Source of the DNA: Anabaena cylindrica PCC 7122 | GTDB lineage: Bacteria; Cyanobacteriota; Cyanobacteriia; Cyanobacteriales; Nostocaceae | Direction of reading: 5' to 3' | DNA length: 64,000 nucleotides | Assembly (NCBI RefSeq): GCF_000317695.1 | Contig: NC_019771.1 | Span: forward strand, 1,240,001-1,304,000 | In this document: in pieces, positions 63,106 to 64,000 of the stretch | Numbering within the stretch: the stretch's first letter is position 1 | How the letters are laid out: each line of letters starts with the position of its first letter | Made by a program: the position numbers and the translations under genes | Notes under the pieces: model-generated | Told to the model about the DNA's origin: nothing | Seen by the model: only the letters and a program-made list of their open reading frames with translations | Databases searched by the model: none

Positions 63106-63324
63106 ATGGAAACAATTGCAATTCAAGTTGATGCAGAAATTGCCAAAGCTTATCAAGAAGCAGAACCGCAAAAACAACAAAAAATTCAGACTATTGTTAA
63201 CGATTTGCTTAAACTAATTATTCAAGATAAATCCCTAGATGACATTATTCAAGAAATGCAAGAACAAGCCAAAGACCGGGGATTACCTCAAGAAATTTTA
63301 GATGAGATTCTTCAGAATGGATGA
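63106..63324 (+). CDS. Antitoxin of the disrupted PIN toxin
   Basis: A 72-residue acidic helical protein (METIAIQVDAEIAKAYQEAE, KKIQTIVNDLLKLIIQDKSL-like, then EILDEILQNG). Its stop overlaps the start of the PIN gene by eight bases (63317-63324), a typical antitoxin-toxin overlap. The toxin is destroyed by two insertions, so the antitoxin now stands alone. Confidence 0.75.
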   Translation: METIAIQVDAEIAKAYQEAEPQKQQKIQTIVNDLLKLIIQDKSLDDIIQEMQEQAKDRGLPQEILDEILQNG

Positions 63325-63394
63325 ATTGCGGTTTGTTATTGATACAAACATTTTAGTTAGTGCCATCTTGATTAAGTCATCTATTCCAGATGTA

Positions 63395-63531
63395 TACTAA
63401 AAACGGCTAATATCTGGACTTTATAGATAACAAGATTCAAAGGAAAAACTTCAATAAAAACTCTGCGTCACTCTGCGTTTACCTCAGCGAACCTCTGCGT
63501 TTAAAAGTAAAGTTTCCAACCGTTTTTAGTA
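63395..63531 (+). repeat. MITE C copy 2 inside the PIN gene
   Basis: TACTAAAAACGGCTAATATC at the left and CCAACCGTTTTTAGTA at the right, with TA on both sides (63393-63394, 63532-63533). It is longer than copy 1 by an extra CACTCTGCGT unit. Confidence 0.9.
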
Positions 63532-63662
63532 TAGCATTCAAAAAAGCCAAAAGCTTAGGAATAATTTTATTTTCAGATGCGACTTTTCAAGAAATACAAG
63601 AAATTATCAATCGCTCAAAATTCGATAAATATATTTCTCTGAGCATTCGTACTCAATTCTTA

Positions 63663-63811
63663 GAGGATGTTTGAAAAGTATCAGAATTGATTGAGATCCC
63701 CCCAACCCCTTTTTAAGGGGGGCTAAATTTCTCAAAGTCCCCCTTAAAAAGGGGGATTTAGGGGGATCTACAAGTGTTAGATACCACACGACAAAGTTTT
63801 CAAACATCCTC
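63663..63811 (+). repeat. MITE B copy 2 inside the PIN gene
   Basis: GAGGATGTTTGAAAAGTATC at the left and TTTTCAAACATCCTC at the right, with TTA on both sides (63660-63662, 63812-63814). The interior carries the long GGGG/CCCC pairing arms of the family. Confidence 0.9.
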
Positions 63812-64000
63812 TTATCTATATTCAAACTTGAATCAGAAGAAATTGAAATAGTCCAGAGGGTCAAAAAGTGTAGAGATCCAAAAGATGACAAATTTCTAGA
63901 AATTGCTATTAATGGTAATGCAACTCATATCATCACAGGAGACAAAGATTTATTAGAACTTCATCCCTTTGGAGGAGTTGATATTATTACAGCCACGCAA

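Larger units (their letters stand above)
63317..64000 (+). pseudogene. PIN-family toxin interrupted by MITE C and MITE B (runs off the window)
   Basis: ATG 63317 starts MDELRFVIDTNILVSAILIK with the first catalytic Asp, up to PDV at MITE C. The frame resumes after 63533 with AFKKAKSLGIILFSDATFQE to RTQF, and again after MITE B with LSIFKLESEEIEIVQRVKKC, RDPKDDKFLEIAINGNATHI, ITGDKDLLEL and DIITATQ at the window end. These are the PIN motifs of the COG1569-type putative toxins. Removing both elements with one TA and one TTA restores one uninterrupted frame. Confidence 0.88.

Noticed and set aside
63607..63891. 94-codon minus-strand frame at the right end
   Set aside because: It is antisense to the PIN remnant and consists largely of translated MITE B.

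Overview
The window is a chromosomal piece of a filamentous, probably heterocyst-forming cyanobacterium (Nostocales). The evidence is a photosystem II D1 gene, a Rieske protein gene, the cyanobacterial division gene ftn2/zipN, DevB/DevC-type exporter genes, AvaK-like PRC-barrel/DUF2382 genes, many HIP1-type gcgatcgc octamers, heptameric short tandem repeats and a heavy load of small palindromic interspersed elements. Base composition is AT-rich throughout.

Layout. 1-6000: start of infC, an alpha/beta hydrolase, a BON protein, ilvN, a pentapeptide-repeat membrane protein and a quinone oxidoreductase. 6786-13724: a four-gene chemotaxis-type operon (PATAN response regulator, CheW, MCP, CheA-receiver hybrid). 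14090-18491: DUF4231 protein, a small membrane gene split by a MITE, an acetyltransferase and a transketolase. 18711-25321: two tandem exported TPR-CHAT protease-like proteins. 25358-28539: devC and devB without devA, with a divergent PadR regulator. 28644-32877: three PRC/DUF2382 genes embedded in repeats. 32912-42520: MFS transporter, Kir-type potassium channel, tRNA-Lys, aldose epimerase, pdhA, ftn2, argS. 42597-45905: a three-gene operon that looks like a split STAND NTPase (small membrane protein, ATPase, winged-helix/TPR protein). 45980-48250: a graveyard of TPR, toxin-antitoxin, frameshifted and HsdS remnants around one intact VapBC-like pair. 48271-54891: a two-component system, a secreted repeat protein, a low-oxygen-type D1 gene, Rieske, rhodanese and a small secreted protein. 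55332-60321: DhaM-HPr-EI fusion, acyltransferase and carotenoid oxygenase. 60331-64000: a wrecked NACHT gene fused to a HicA tail, a DUF2887/Rpn nuclease inserted between duplicated thioesterase starts, orphan antitoxins and a PIN toxin gene broken by two MITEs.

The most distinctive feature is the set of at least six small inverted-repeat element families. Several insertions can be reversed on paper to the base: removing the element plus one TA or TTA copy restores open reading frames in a small membrane gene (15315-15659) and a PIN toxin (63317-64000), and restores a longer DevB C-terminus. This gives direct evidence of target-site duplication and recent activity. The split STAND operon at 42597-45905 is the best candidate for an incompletely described conflict or signalling system. 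No intact transposase, CRISPR array or rRNA operon was seen. Family names come from reading the proteins without database searches.
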